This document shows, one piece after another, positions 44,289 to 56,700 of a stretch of 64,000 bases of DNA (positions within the stretch are counted from its first letter, which is position 1; every line of letters starts with the position of its first letter). A model generated the notes under the pieces. The model had not been told where the DNA came from and searched no databases. It saw only the letters and a list, made by a program, of their open reading frames with translations. The stretch comes from Euleptes europaea (Eukaryota > Chordata > Lepidosauria > Squamata > Sphaerodactylidae). The position numbers and the translations under genes are program-made. Location of the stretch: contig NC_079325.1 of NCBI RefSeq assembly GCF_029931775.1, forward strand, positions 37,736,673 through 37,800,672. Direction: 5' to 3'.

Positions 44289-44294
44289 TTTATT
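44289..44294 (-). promoter_or_regulatory. TRAF2: Candidate TRAF2 poly(A) signal (AATAAA), distal
   Basis: AATAAA on the minus strand about 3.4 kb past the TRAF2 stop. It would give an unusually long 3' UTR that still ends well short of FBXW5. Either signal, or both, may be used. Confidence 0.35.
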
Positions 44295-45404
44295 AAGCCA
44301 CTTCAACTTCTTTACCAAGCACAGCAAAACAACATTTTCAGATATTACAACCAAAATCCACTCTCCAGTTAGCGGTTGATTCCCCACACTTTGCACAACA
44401 AACCCAAGGCCTGAACAGCAAAGTGTGGCCACCGGACTCTTCCACCATCCTCTGTTTTGCAATTAGCCTCTCCTTCCTCTTTCGGGCTGGGGGAACGGGG
44501 GAATTAAAACCGAGGCGTCAGCGTCCAGTTACACAAGGCCAGCCTTCACACCTAGCTCAGCATACTCTTTCCCATAGTGGTTAGTCACATACTTCTGAGC
44601 AGTCCACACACAGGGCATGAAAGCAACATCCCTTCTCCATTACTTCCCCACCCAGCAACCGTCATTCAAAAATACACTGCCTCTGAACACAGAAGCTCCA
44701 CTTAGCTCTGAACTAGCAACTTGGTTAACTCACCCTAATGGAAGACAGGTTTATAATGAGTTGCTGCTGGGAAAATGTCGCATCATAGTGCCTTTTCCAT
44801 GTTGTCGTCGCCCTGCTCAAGCATCCTCCCAAATATGTCCTCCTGTGGTTAGTTTTTATGTATCTATTTACAGAGCAGGGCTGTGCTTACTTCCACACCA
44901 CAGAAAAACATGCCGCTGATGTGGTTCTAGCTTTAGGATCTTTTAAGAATCTCAGCCATCCTTCTGAAAACACAAGTGAACGTGTAGCCCTTTACGATTG
45001 CAGAAATAGGCTTTGAAGTGTGTCACAGGATAGAGAATCGCAGGACCTCCACGGGTGCTAAGAACGCCAGTGATCAAGGGAGTATGGCCTTATCCAAGTA
45101 CTCCTTGTCCTTCTCTAGGTCTAGCAGAATAAATATTAAATATCATGTGAGTCTGTGTAAGTTATACAGGTTGCAAAATATAGCTTTGACTTTAAAAAAC
45201 AAAGAAACAGTATTCACAATCTTGAGAACAAGCCTGTATGCCTTCCCTTGTAAGTAGGGACTGACCAAGATTAGATCTTCTCCAGGAACTGCCTTTCCAC
45301 AAAGCAGGTGCTGAAGGGAATTGCAGTCTTAACTAATTGGCTTCCCAATGAAGGAGGGAGACTTTGGTATGATTCAAATTTGATAGCCAGTTCTGGTGCA
45401 GAAG

Positions 45405-45790
45405 CAGAGCTCAGGCTTATACAGGCGGCTGTTCCATCTAGCCTCACAGCATGTACTCTGAGTGGCAGCAGTGTTTCAGGATATCACCTGCTTCAAGAGA
45501 TCCTTTAACCAGAGATGTCCACCACTGAATCTAGGTCCTTCTGTGTGCAAGCAAAGCAAGCATAGGCATAAGAAGCTGTCAACCCAAGTCAGACTTAGTC
45601 CATCTAGCCCCATACTCTGAATGGCAGTAGGTCTCTAAGATCTCCAGTCTGTTAAATATGAAAGGGTACCCTAACCCTCTTTTGCATCTGACCACTAAAC
45701 ATATGACACTGTCTTAGACCATCTGTCTTAGTATTGCCTACTCTGACTGGCAGCCGCTTACCAGTCTCAAACAGAGAAAGGTTAGTCTGA
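45405..45790 (-). mobile_element. Three decayed tRNA-Ala-like SINE pieces in a row
   Basis: Pieces at 45405-45560, 45565-45645 and 45690-45790 each show the GTCCATCTAGCC / ACTCTGARTGGCAG block with different decay. They look like separate old insertions. Confidence 0.5.
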
Positions 45791-46902
45791 GAATCTTTAC
45801 ACAGACCAGATGCAATCGGAGCAGTTAATCATTTCTGAAGCAGAGACGTAGCAGAACAACCTGCGTTTAGAGGTGACACTCCCAGAGCAATCATAAGGCT
45901 TCAGACAAGAGCAGACAGCCCATAGGTCTCACACACACTGCACAGATAGAATGGTGACACCCCAAATTTAATTCAAAATAAGAGGCCTTCCTCTGCTTAA
46001 GGATTTGAGAAAGAACTGACCCAAAAGAACCTGCTGCTGGTTCAGAACTGGCAGAGAAGACGCTCACAAAACTCCCACTAGCTTTCCTACCTCCTTCGCT
46101 ACAAACCCAAATAGAGCACGGCAATCCACTGCCTTTGGTAGCATCAGCCAGAAGACAAACCAGACTTGTGTGTTTGGGAGAGACACAGAACTGCTTCAGT
46201 CCTCCTCAGATCCCAAAGAGGTGAGAATTGGGGAAGGGGAGAAGAGAATGTGAAAGCGTCTGGCCCTAGTTGCACACTAGAAGCACTTGTCAGTTGGAAA
46301 TGCCCCCTGGGCCCTGCATATCTACACAAAAGCCATCACTTGGATCAGACAGGGAAAGAGACCACCTCTTCTGCCTGTCTGAAAGCAACTGGGGGGGGGG
46401 AATGAAAGGTTGCCTAGCAAACTCTGCATTTGGAGGAGGTAAGTCCTAGTGGCTGAAAGACACGCTTGAAGTCAACCAGGCAAAGAGGTGAACCCCAAGA
46501 AAATGGGGGGGGGCAATTTGGACATGCGAGGTCTGTACAGCTCCTCAGTACAGGTTGATGACCAGGTATCCTGCGCGTGAGGGGCAGGGTTGCCCAAGTA
46601 GTTTGGCCAGAGAAAAAAACCCAACAAGACCAGGTTCTCTGCACCTCCCTCCCCCCCCACACACACACTAACCACCAACTTTCTTCCCATGTACCTGCCA
46701 ACTGTCTTCAAGTAACCCAGATGTAGCAAGCAGCCAGCCTAGCAGTGATCCCCCGCAGACATGCACACCCCTGTAGTTCTCTTGCACTGCACAACTTGTC
46801 TCTTCAGCCGGGCCTTAACTTCCAAAATATTAAGCAGGTAACGGGGGGAGGGGGGGCATTTTCTTTAAGAAACTGGGAGTGGGGAAGGAAGCCGGATCCA
46901 AT

Positions 46903-46908
46903 TTTATT
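46903..46908 (-). promoter_or_regulatory. TRAF2: Candidate TRAF2 poly(A) signal (AATAAA), proximal
   Basis: AATAAA on the minus strand about 800 bases past the TRAF2 stop codon. This would give a 3' UTR of ordinary length. A second AATAAA lies at 44289-44294. Confidence 0.45.
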
Positions 46909-47711
46909 CTGTTGGAATGGAACCGAGAACCCCACTGCGGAGCAGGACGATACATTTGATGAGCCAGATCTTTCAGCTTTCCTCTCTCACCCTCAGCATG
47001 CTATTTTGGCAGCTGGCCGTCCAAAGGCACCCTGCTGGTGCAGCAGATTCAGCTCCTCCCCCCACCCCCAGCCTGGAGAGCTACCAGCAGTCAGGATCCA
47101 CTCCAGCAACTATTTCTTTTAAGGTCCACTATTTCCCCAAAGCCTACCTGTCGGCTGGCTGGGAAGTCCTCCTTCACCAGCCACTGCAGGGCCCTTGCAG
47201 GGGACACCTTCCTGTTCTCTCCACATGCTTCTGAGCGTCATCTCCCATATGCGCAACACAGCCTGCCCAGCCTACATGGCTCGGGCCAAACCCCACTCCT
47301 GGCGAGCATGCTTCTGGCAGATGCCCCAGGTTGTCACATGGGCCTTAACTGTACCCATCCCTCTCCAGCCTTCCCAAGATCAGAAAATTGCAGGATTCAT
47401 TCATTTAAAAAAAAAAAAAAGACACGAGCGATTTTTTCGTGTTACTAAGTGCACAGCTTTCGGATCTCTCCTTGAGGGTGGGTTGGTGGGCACTGCCCCC
47501 TCAAGGACACAGGTCACTATAAATGATTGGCATTTCCAAGTCCAAAAGTTTCCAGTGCGTTCCTCACCAAATGGAATAGGTCCTTTTTCCAGGGGTGGCA
47601 CCTAGCCTCCCCTCCTCACAGCTGCCCATGGAGGAGGGTTATTCAGAGGACTGCAGCCCCGCCTGGGGAACAGCTCTATACTCCTAGATCCAGGTGGGGA
47701 AAGAAGGTGTG

Positions 47712-50700
47712 TCAAAGGCCCGTAAGGTCTACAATGGCTTTAATAAAGATGGTGTCATCACGGACGTAAGAGTGCTTGGCCTCCATCTTGGTAAGGGGGC
47801 AGAAGAGTGGGCAGCCACTAGCAATGTTCATGTCGCTGACGGGCCGCTGGAAAGACGAGGATGACACATCCGGGCGGAAGGCGTCGATCACGTGCTCCCG
47901 GTTATTCTGATCCAACAGCATCAGGGTGACCTGCAGGGAGGCACAGAAACTGCATGAACACATGAAGCTGCCTTGTATTGAATCAGACCCTTGGGACATC
48001 AAAGTCAGTATTGTCTACTCAGACCGGCAGCGACTCTCCAGCGTCTCAGGCAGAGGTCTTTCACATCCCCTACTTGCCTAGTTCTTTTAACTGGAAATGC
48101 TGGGGATTGAACCTGGGACCTTCTGCATGCCAAGCAGATGCTCTACCACTGAGCCACAGCCCCTCCCCTGGGGTGGGGAATAATGTGGAATTTCAGTTCA
48201 CAGCAAACCATCCTAATGTCTAGGGCTATTCTAAGCACCTAGGAAACCTACGTAATTTGATGCCAGGCGCATAATTCACCAGCCCCAAAACACTGTGCTT
48301 CCTTTTTCTTAAAAAAAGAAAGCAAGTTTCTAGTCTTTTATATTGGGGCGGGAAACGGACGGAGAGGCAATTTGTTTGCACCAGATCACCGAGTAAGTAC
48401 ATTTCCCAGACGTGATTTGAGCCTGGGGCTTCCCAGTTCATTCTCTCCGCTCCGTGTGCTCACTATCCGAAGCCACCCAGAGTGCGGCATGCGCTCTGCA
48501 TTTCTTCCCCTCCCCAAAACTTACCTTCTGGTTGAAAGGCCACCGCAAGAGGGCGTCGTTGGGTCCTTTCATCACCACGAAGAAGAGGGACAAGTGGGTA
48601 CCACGCCCCGTGCCATCCCCGTTGAGGTAAATGCGCAGGCACATTTTGTAGCCGTATTTGTTTGTATAGAATGCTGGCAGGGAAGAAAAACAACATAGGA
48701 AAAACCATTAAGGCGAGCCAAGCGCAGCAAGAAAGCAGAGGCAATGCTGGTGGGGGGTGGGGAAGCGATGCATTCAGCGGTACCATCACCACCATCTCGG
48801 TTGGCTTCCCTCATGAAGCTGCTGTATACCAAGCCAAAACCACTGGCCCACCTAGCTCAGTATTTCACTTGCTGACTAGCAGCAGCTCTCCAGGATCTCG
48901 GGCAGAGAAAGGTCTTCCCCGGCCCCTGCTCCCAAGACCCTTTAACTGGAGACGTCAGAAACTAAACCCGGGGTGTCCTGCAAAGCAAGAGCTCAGCCAC
49001 TCTGTAAGAGGCCCTCTCTCCCTGTACTTTTAAAACCTTAACGTACAGACTAGTTTACACACTTATCAAGTTGCCTGCAGCGAGGTCAAGCCATCGGTCC
49101 CTCTCGCCTAGGACTGTGCGGAAGCTGCTCTCCAGGGCCGCAGGCATGGAAAGGTCCTTTCCAGGTCCCTGCAACCTACAAACCTTTACCTGGAGAGGAT
49201 GAAAACAGAGGCCCTGCTTTGTTTGCAGAAGGCCTCCATCTCCGAGCACACAAAAGCTAAAGGGACAGGTTGTGGCTCAGCAGCAGAGCTTTTGCTTTGC
49301 AGGCAGAAAGTCCTAGAACCAATCTCCAATTTTTAAAGGGATCAGAGAGTGGGTGGAGTGAAAAACAAAAACAAAAAAACCTGCAGAGCCACTGCCAGTC
49401 AGCATAGACAATATCAGCCAACGGTCTACCACAGTACAGGGAAGCTTCTTGTCTGTTCAATCAGCAGAAAAGACGTGCCTAAGTAGTAAGGAAAGGGGCT
49501 GCACTGGGGAACAAGGGTACCCCCTTCCCACTGACACACAGTGAGTATGGGGGAAGCCAGCTGCTTGCACAGTCTCATAAGAGAGGGTGCCAATGCTGCA
49601 GCATATGGGTAAGAAATTGTACACCCCTAGCCTGGCAAAAGCAGAACAAGTTAACAAAAACAGTTAACAGAAGGGGGCATAATAATAACAACAAAAGATC
49701 CTGCTGGATCAGACCAGTGGTCCATCTAGTCCAGCATCTTGTTTCGCACGGCTGCCAACCACTGCTGGGGAGGGGCTATGGCTCAGTGGTAGAGCATCTG
49801 CTTGGCATGCAGAAGGTCCCAGGTTCAATCCCCAGCATCTCCAGTTAAAGGGACTAGGCAAGCTGTTGATGTGAAAGACCCCTGCCTGAGACCCTGGAGA
49901 GCCGCTGCCAGTCTGAGTAGACAATACTGACTTTGATGGACCGATGGTCTGATTCAGTATAAGGCAGCTTCATGCGTTCATGTGTTCACTGTGGCCTAAC
50001 AGAGCACAAAGGCTGAGCACCCACCACCATGTTCCTTTGAAGCACTGGGTTTCAGAGTTTTACAAAACGCCATGTTTTTTTTTGGGGGGGGGGGGTTTCC
50101 AAGATTGGGCAGGAACAATCCCAACTTTTTCAGCTGCTAGTCCTCAGGGGGAAGACAATATGAGGCAGCCTGGGAGAGGCTTCCCATAGCCAGAGAGGGA
50201 TACTCTCACGCTCCCTCTTCCTTCACCAGACGTCCTAGACCTCCACCCCTCAGCCACTACAGCATTCTACAAGTCAGCAGTGCCAAATCATTGCCAACAT
50301 CTCATGGAGTTGTATGCAGAAACACACACACCCCCTGCCCCACCCACCCCCGGAAGTCTGAGAGGCAGTTTCTGCGGACAACCTGGAGAAAAGATGGCTG
50401 GCGAGCGGCCACTTATCGCCTCCTGGCGCTTCCTTGCAAAGTCACCGATCTTCCAGATGAAGATGCCATCGTAGGAGGACGCTTCCATCTCCTGAATTGT
50501 GCGGGCCATCTCAGCTAGGGCCAAGTCCTTCAGGGCAATGCTCCTCTCTAGCTGCCGAACCTGGGCCACAGAAGAGAAAACAACCCATGCAAGACGCGAG
50601 TCAGCTTGGTAACACTCCTCTCTCCACCATCAGCCAAGCTGCCTCCTTCACCCCCTCCCGAGATAGAGTTCCATGAACCAGCCCAACTGAAATCTATTCA

Positions 50701-53700
50701 GCCTCCCTGTGTACACAATACAAAACAAAGCACACTTTATTCTGTTTCTTCTATTCCAAAGGAAGGACAACATGCCCAAACAGGGCACTGAAGCCCTGCT
50801 GCCCTTCTGTCCAACCTTCGGGAGAGCTTATTCAGCAACTCCAAAGGCTCCAAGAATTTTGGCAGGCACTGCCTACATCCTCCTCATTATCATGACTAGA
50901 AACTTGCTTTTCTTTTCTTTTAAAAGAAAGTGAAAATAGGGATGCTCCGATTACTGAATCCAGCACATGATACCATGTTCTACAGGTTTTGTTTTTTATT
51001 AGATACATAGCCCGCCCTCCCCAGCAAATGCCAGGATCAGGGCATGTCACATAATAGTAAATATACAATAATACATCGTAGACTTATAAAACCAATTGAT
51101 TAAAACAGCCGCATAAGAAAATGATAAAATCAACTATTCCCAGTGGTGCTTGGCTTGTGACATAAGGCCACAGTAGGCCCTACAGGTAGTTCACATAAGA
51201 TGCAGAGCCAGCATCTTATATGAACTACCTGCTGATGGAGTGGAAGCCTTCCAGGCAAGGTGGAGTGGGGTAGGGAGGCCAGCATTAATAAAGAAAACCA
51301 TAGCTGGCCTCAACCATAAGCCTGGCAGAATAGCTCTGTCTTGCAGGCCCTGCAGAACTCCATAAGGTCCCACAGGACCCTGGTCTCATTGGAGAGACTA
51401 TTCCACCAGGGCAAAAAAAAAGCCCAGCTGAGTTGAGGCCAGCTGGACACTTTGGGACGGGACCAACAGTAAATTAGTATTTGAAGATCTTAACATTCCC
51501 TGAAGAACATACCAGCAGAGGTTCTTGCTGCATAGGAACACTCCTGTTTATACTCCATCCCCACCAACTTTTTCATCCCCAACTCCTAGCTTTCATCCCA
51601 GGCTTGGCTGCCTGACACCTTCCAAGCAAGCCTGGCTCAGTGTCATTTCTGTGTTCCATGTAGAGCCTAGAACGCCTGTTGGGTTCTGCCATCGCCCCAA
51701 GCAAACGCCGCAAGGGGGCAGAGAGGCACTATGGAGCAGACTGTCAGGAAACCAAATTCTGACCTTGCTGCTGAGCGCCTCTATCTTCTCCTGGTCCAGC
51801 TGATGCTGCTGGCTGTATGCTTCAGCTGTGAGAGACACCCTTTCCACCTCCCGGTTCAGCACACAGACGATATTCTCAAAGGTGACAGTCTTCGTTTCCA
51901 GAGCTTCGCATTTCCGTAACAGTTCTAAAGAGCTGGAAATCTCTGACTCTGAGACCAGGGGGTTGCCCCCCAACAGAGTGGAGCGGCCCTCAGCTGTCGG
52001 GAGGCCTGGCAGGGACTGCAGCTTGCTGGATTCAGCCCCAAGACTCAGCACAAAACTCAGCAGCATGTAGAGATGCTCCCCCAGGTGCTTGCTCTCATGA
52101 TCAGGGAGCTTCTCGTTTTCCATCTGCACAGGACAGAAACAAAAACCTTGTCACTCCTCTATCAGAGATGGAAATACCAAGAGATGGCAGAGAGCTTGAC
52201 TTAATTTAAGTGAGCAACACACACAGCAGCAACAACAGGTAAAGGAACAAGGTGTTAAGGGGTGCTGATCGTCTTCCTTATGAACCAACATTTAAAAGTA
52301 AGGATATGGGGGCAGTTTGCTTAGGACAGGGATGGGGAACCTCAGGCCCCCGAGGACATTTTTGTGGCCCTCGGGAGCTCCGGGGCCCTGCTGCGGAGGC
52401 ACGGCGCAAGACGGCCCTCTCCGAGGGTGTTCCTGGGGCCGCAGCTTGCAGGGGTGCTGCAGCGCCCTTTGGACCTCCTCTCGCCGACTGCTGTTGGTCG
52501 GTGAGAGGAGGGGGAGGGACCCTTCCCCCAAGGCTGCCCCCTATTGCGGCAGCATGCAGGAATGCCGGGGCACACTGTAAGCCCCTCTCACTGCCTGTCG
52601 GCTGTTGAGCAGCGAGAGGGAGAGGTGGGAAAGAGGCCCGCGGCTCCCGGCGGCAGAGCATGCGCGCAGGAGCTGATTGGGCTTCGGGGGGCCTTTTGTG
52701 GACTCTGGGGGAGGTCATGGAGCCTGGGGCCCGGTTGCGTGGGGCCGGCAGGTGTGTGTGTGTGGGGGGGAAAGGCTTTTCTCTCTCCCTCTCTTTCTTT
52801 GTCTGTCTCCCTCTGCCCTTTTCTTTCTCCCCCTTTTCATTTTTTCTCCCTCTCTCCCTTTTCCTCTTTCTCTGTTTTCCTTCCTTCCTTTCCTCCCTTG
52901 CTGATCGACTGCGGGCTGCGCCCCCCTGGCACCTCATTTTCTCAAGCCCACCACTGGCTGCCCTCCAGCCTGGGAGGGGGGGTCCGGGGGAGCCCTCCAG
53001 GCTTTCTCTGCATGGCCTCCCCTGGGGTTGCCAACCTCCAAGTGGTGGCCGGAGACCTGGCAACCCTAGCCTCTCTCCCCCCCACTCGGAGATCTACACC
53101 TGGTATGGCCCCCAAATGATGTTATAAATGTGCAAATGGCCCTTGGCAGGAAAAAGGTTCCCCACCCCTGGCTTAGGAGACAACCGACAGATGGCAAGCA
53201 TTTGAGGACAGAGAAAAATTCCGATAGCTAAATGAAGCCTTCCTGTTCAGACGCAGTCTATCTCCAAGTACCAAGAGCTGAGGGCAAATGAGACAGGCGA
53301 TGGCTATCATCACTGTGCTCTGCTGCCCTCTTTCTCACAAAGGTCCTCTGGGTGCCTATCAGGCTAAGATCGGCTTTTGGCATGGCCTACAGGGCACCTC
53401 TTCCAGTCTTCAACCCTCTTGGAGAGGTGTTCAACCCTCCCTTCCATCCCCCGCCCCCCCCGGTGTTCACATACAGCTAGAACAGGCCAGGTGCTTACCA
53501 CCTCAGTACAGCCAACAGTCTGGAATCTGCAAGCAGCTTTGCATTTGCTACAAGTTTTGATGTGGTCTTGAAACTGCAAAGGAAGGAAGGGGAGTAGGTA
53601 TCAACACACACACACACACACACTACTTTTGGTGCACTAAAGCCCTTGAACGTGTTTTATCCTCACAACAACCCTGCAAGGTAGGCAAGAATTATTTCCC

Positions 53701-56700
53701 ACTTATTGCAGACATAGGGCTGAGGCAGAGAATGTGTCCAATTGCCTAAGGTAATCTAGCAAGTTCTTATTGTGTATGTGTGTATACATGTATACATGCA
53801 CACACAATCTACATTATTAACGTGTCAATTGCTAGGGAATTTATGACAGAAATTTGAGATCCAAGACATCAGTAGCTCAACAGATTCTCTTTGCCAATGT
53901 ATCGCACCAGATCAAACAAAACACTTATCCTCTCTGCACACCCTCTCTGTTCAAGCTTGAGGCATCAACAGTGTTAAGAAGGCACTCTCAACAACTTGAG
54001 ATCTTTACAGGGGGAAATCCTCATCATAGAGGGGGGATTACCCATCTATGGTGCCTGCTACAAAAAGTGCGGAGCTACTAACTAGCAGAGGAGCAACACT
54101 GCAGAAGCAGGGAATTTACACTACGATGCCCATTGTCACTACTGATCTAAGAATAAATATTAAGCCTGTGTGCAGCGCATTGCAAAGACCTCCACAAACA
54201 CTTGTTGCAGAAATCCCTACAACAACCCTGTAAGGTGTGCCTGCATGATCATTCCCATATCTCATAGATATGCAGGGAGACGAATAAGCAGAGATGTGGC
54301 TTGCCTAAAGCTATCTGGTGAATTCATTGTAGAAGCGACATCTGAACCCATGACTTCTGGCTCACATTACATCCTTGGGCCACTACACAATGTCAGCTAT
54401 ACTTATGGTACATGTATAGGTGGAAGCTCAGATGTACTCCTTTGGATCCTCTCACAAATAACTCTTTTCAGCCCCCAACACAAAGGTGTACCGTCAAGTC
54501 TCAACCAGCTTATGGCAACCCCACGAAGTTCCCACCTCATGGGGTTTTCAAGGCAAGAGATTAGCAGAGGTGGTTTGCCACTACCTTCCTGTGCATAGCA
54601 TCCTCAGTCTTCATTGGTGGTCTCCCATCCAAGTAGCAAACCTGCTTAGCTTCCCAGCTCTGACACGATCAGACTGGTCTGGGTTACTGAGGCTGCTACA
54701 ACCCCCAATGTGCAAGGGTTGAAAATGCCAAACACCACTCACCTTTTCTCTTGGGATCTTCTTCTTCCCACAGCCATCACAGGTGAGAGGAAATTTTGGG
54801 CACACCTCGTCATGGGCCTTTAGTGAGGAAAGAACATACACGATTATTTTAAACTATTTAACAGCGATTCACTCACACTAGTAGAATGAATATACAAGGA
54901 GCAGATACTTCTGAACACCAGGTGCTGAGCGAGCAACAGCAAGGAAGAGGCTGTCGCCTTCCTGCCCTGCCTGTGGGCTTCCAGGAGGCATCAGGCTGGC
55001 CTGCTTCAGCAGAGCTCTTGAGTTCTAAAGCAGAGCCTCCATGTTCTCAGGCAGCGTATTGCAGAATTCAACAAGCAGAGGAAAAGCAACAGGAGGTGAC
55101 CTTCACACTCAGTTTGCTTGCTCCTCAAAGCAGCAAAGATAAAAATGTGACAGATTTGTCTGGCTGCTGTTGGAAGCACAGCTGGATTGACCTTTCATTT
55201 GTTCAGCAGGGCAGTTCTCAAGCCTTTATAAATACAATTATGCTTGGGGCATATTTTTGAAAGTCAGGCTGAACGTCTCTCAATTCATTCATGGGGATTC
55301 AGCTGACACAGAAGGTCCAAGGTAGATTTTAAGAAGCCACTCACATCAGTGATTCAAGTTTTTTTGTTTTGTTTTTCTGCCAAAAGAGCACTTGTAGAGC
55401 AAGGACAAAAACTTCAAAAAAGCAAGTATTTCAACTGCCTCTTTTATACTTGTGCCCAACCAGGACCTGGTTTTGCTATCTACGCAGGCTGCCTTGCACC
55501 AAGTCAACTCATTTAGTCCATCCTGGTCTGTACTGCTTACAGGACCTGCAGCTGCTCTCTGGGGAAGATGCCAAGGACCAAATCAGTGACCTCCCATAGG
55601 CAAACGCCTGACCACCGGGTCACACCCCCTTGGCTGACCATCTCAAGACCTCCGCCAGGTCACCCTATCCCCCAGGGAACTCTGTGCTCCACACACCACT
55701 GAGAAATGCAAATGACAGCCCTGGGGAGTGGGTTTGCACAGTTACTTTTACTGAAACAGGACAGCAGTTTGACATCCCCCATTTTCTTTAGAAATCTCTC
55801 CATCTCTAAGTTCAGAGATGCTTCATTTAGGAAGAGGGGAAAGCAACTACCCTCAAAATCATGCCTACAGAGCATGCAGTCCTATCACACACAAGGTGCC
55901 CTGCTAGATGCTCAACAGCTCCTGCTTCTGTATGCACATTGGGGCAACAGGCTCATTGCCCCCACCCTGGGAAGACCACGTTCAGATTTGCTGATTCACA
56001 TGCCACACAGGTCTGCTCCACAAGCTGCCATTTCAAAAGCAGGTTTCCTTGTACCCCAGTCTGGATGTCTTCTGAGCCCTGAAAAGCCTTTCCCTTTGTC
56101 TATTTAGGATTACCCAAACTCCCCCACTTTCCTCCCCACCACCACGTCAAGCACCAGCAATGTCTACAACAGCTTCCTAGCACAGGAGGGGAGAAAGGGA
56201 AATGCAAGTCACTAGTTCAGAAAAGGACTTGCACCCAAATGCAACTCAGAGCAGCCACAGCAATCCGCTAGTCTCACTGCAGCTTGTCCCCCACCTCCAT
56301 ATCTGCAGGATAAGAATAATTAGTGGCCCACCTTACAAGGCTAGTGTAACAATTTCTGAAAAAAATATTCATGCAATACACTGGATACTTGAAACACAGA
56401 TGCTAAGAACTCTTGTCAATAATAAATGCAGAGCATCCATAAATATAAGCGCTTGTATTGATATTTATGGATGTTATGGATTTATTATTAACAGTTCTTA
56501 GTATTTGGATTAACATAATTTCATTTAAAATGTGGTGAGGAGTTTTACAGGTACCATGGATTGCCAAATAAATAAATAAGTGGGTCCTAGATTAAATCAA
56601 GCCTGAACTCTCCCTAGAGGCTAAATGACTGAACGGAGGTTATCATACTTTGGTCACATCATGAGAAGACTTACTGGGAAATGCAATAACACGAGGGAAA

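Noticed and set aside
52278-53063. 261-codon open frame on the minus strand
   Set aside because: It lies in the GC-rich body of the hAT-type element, runs through its end, and has only low-complexity basic/proline sequence.
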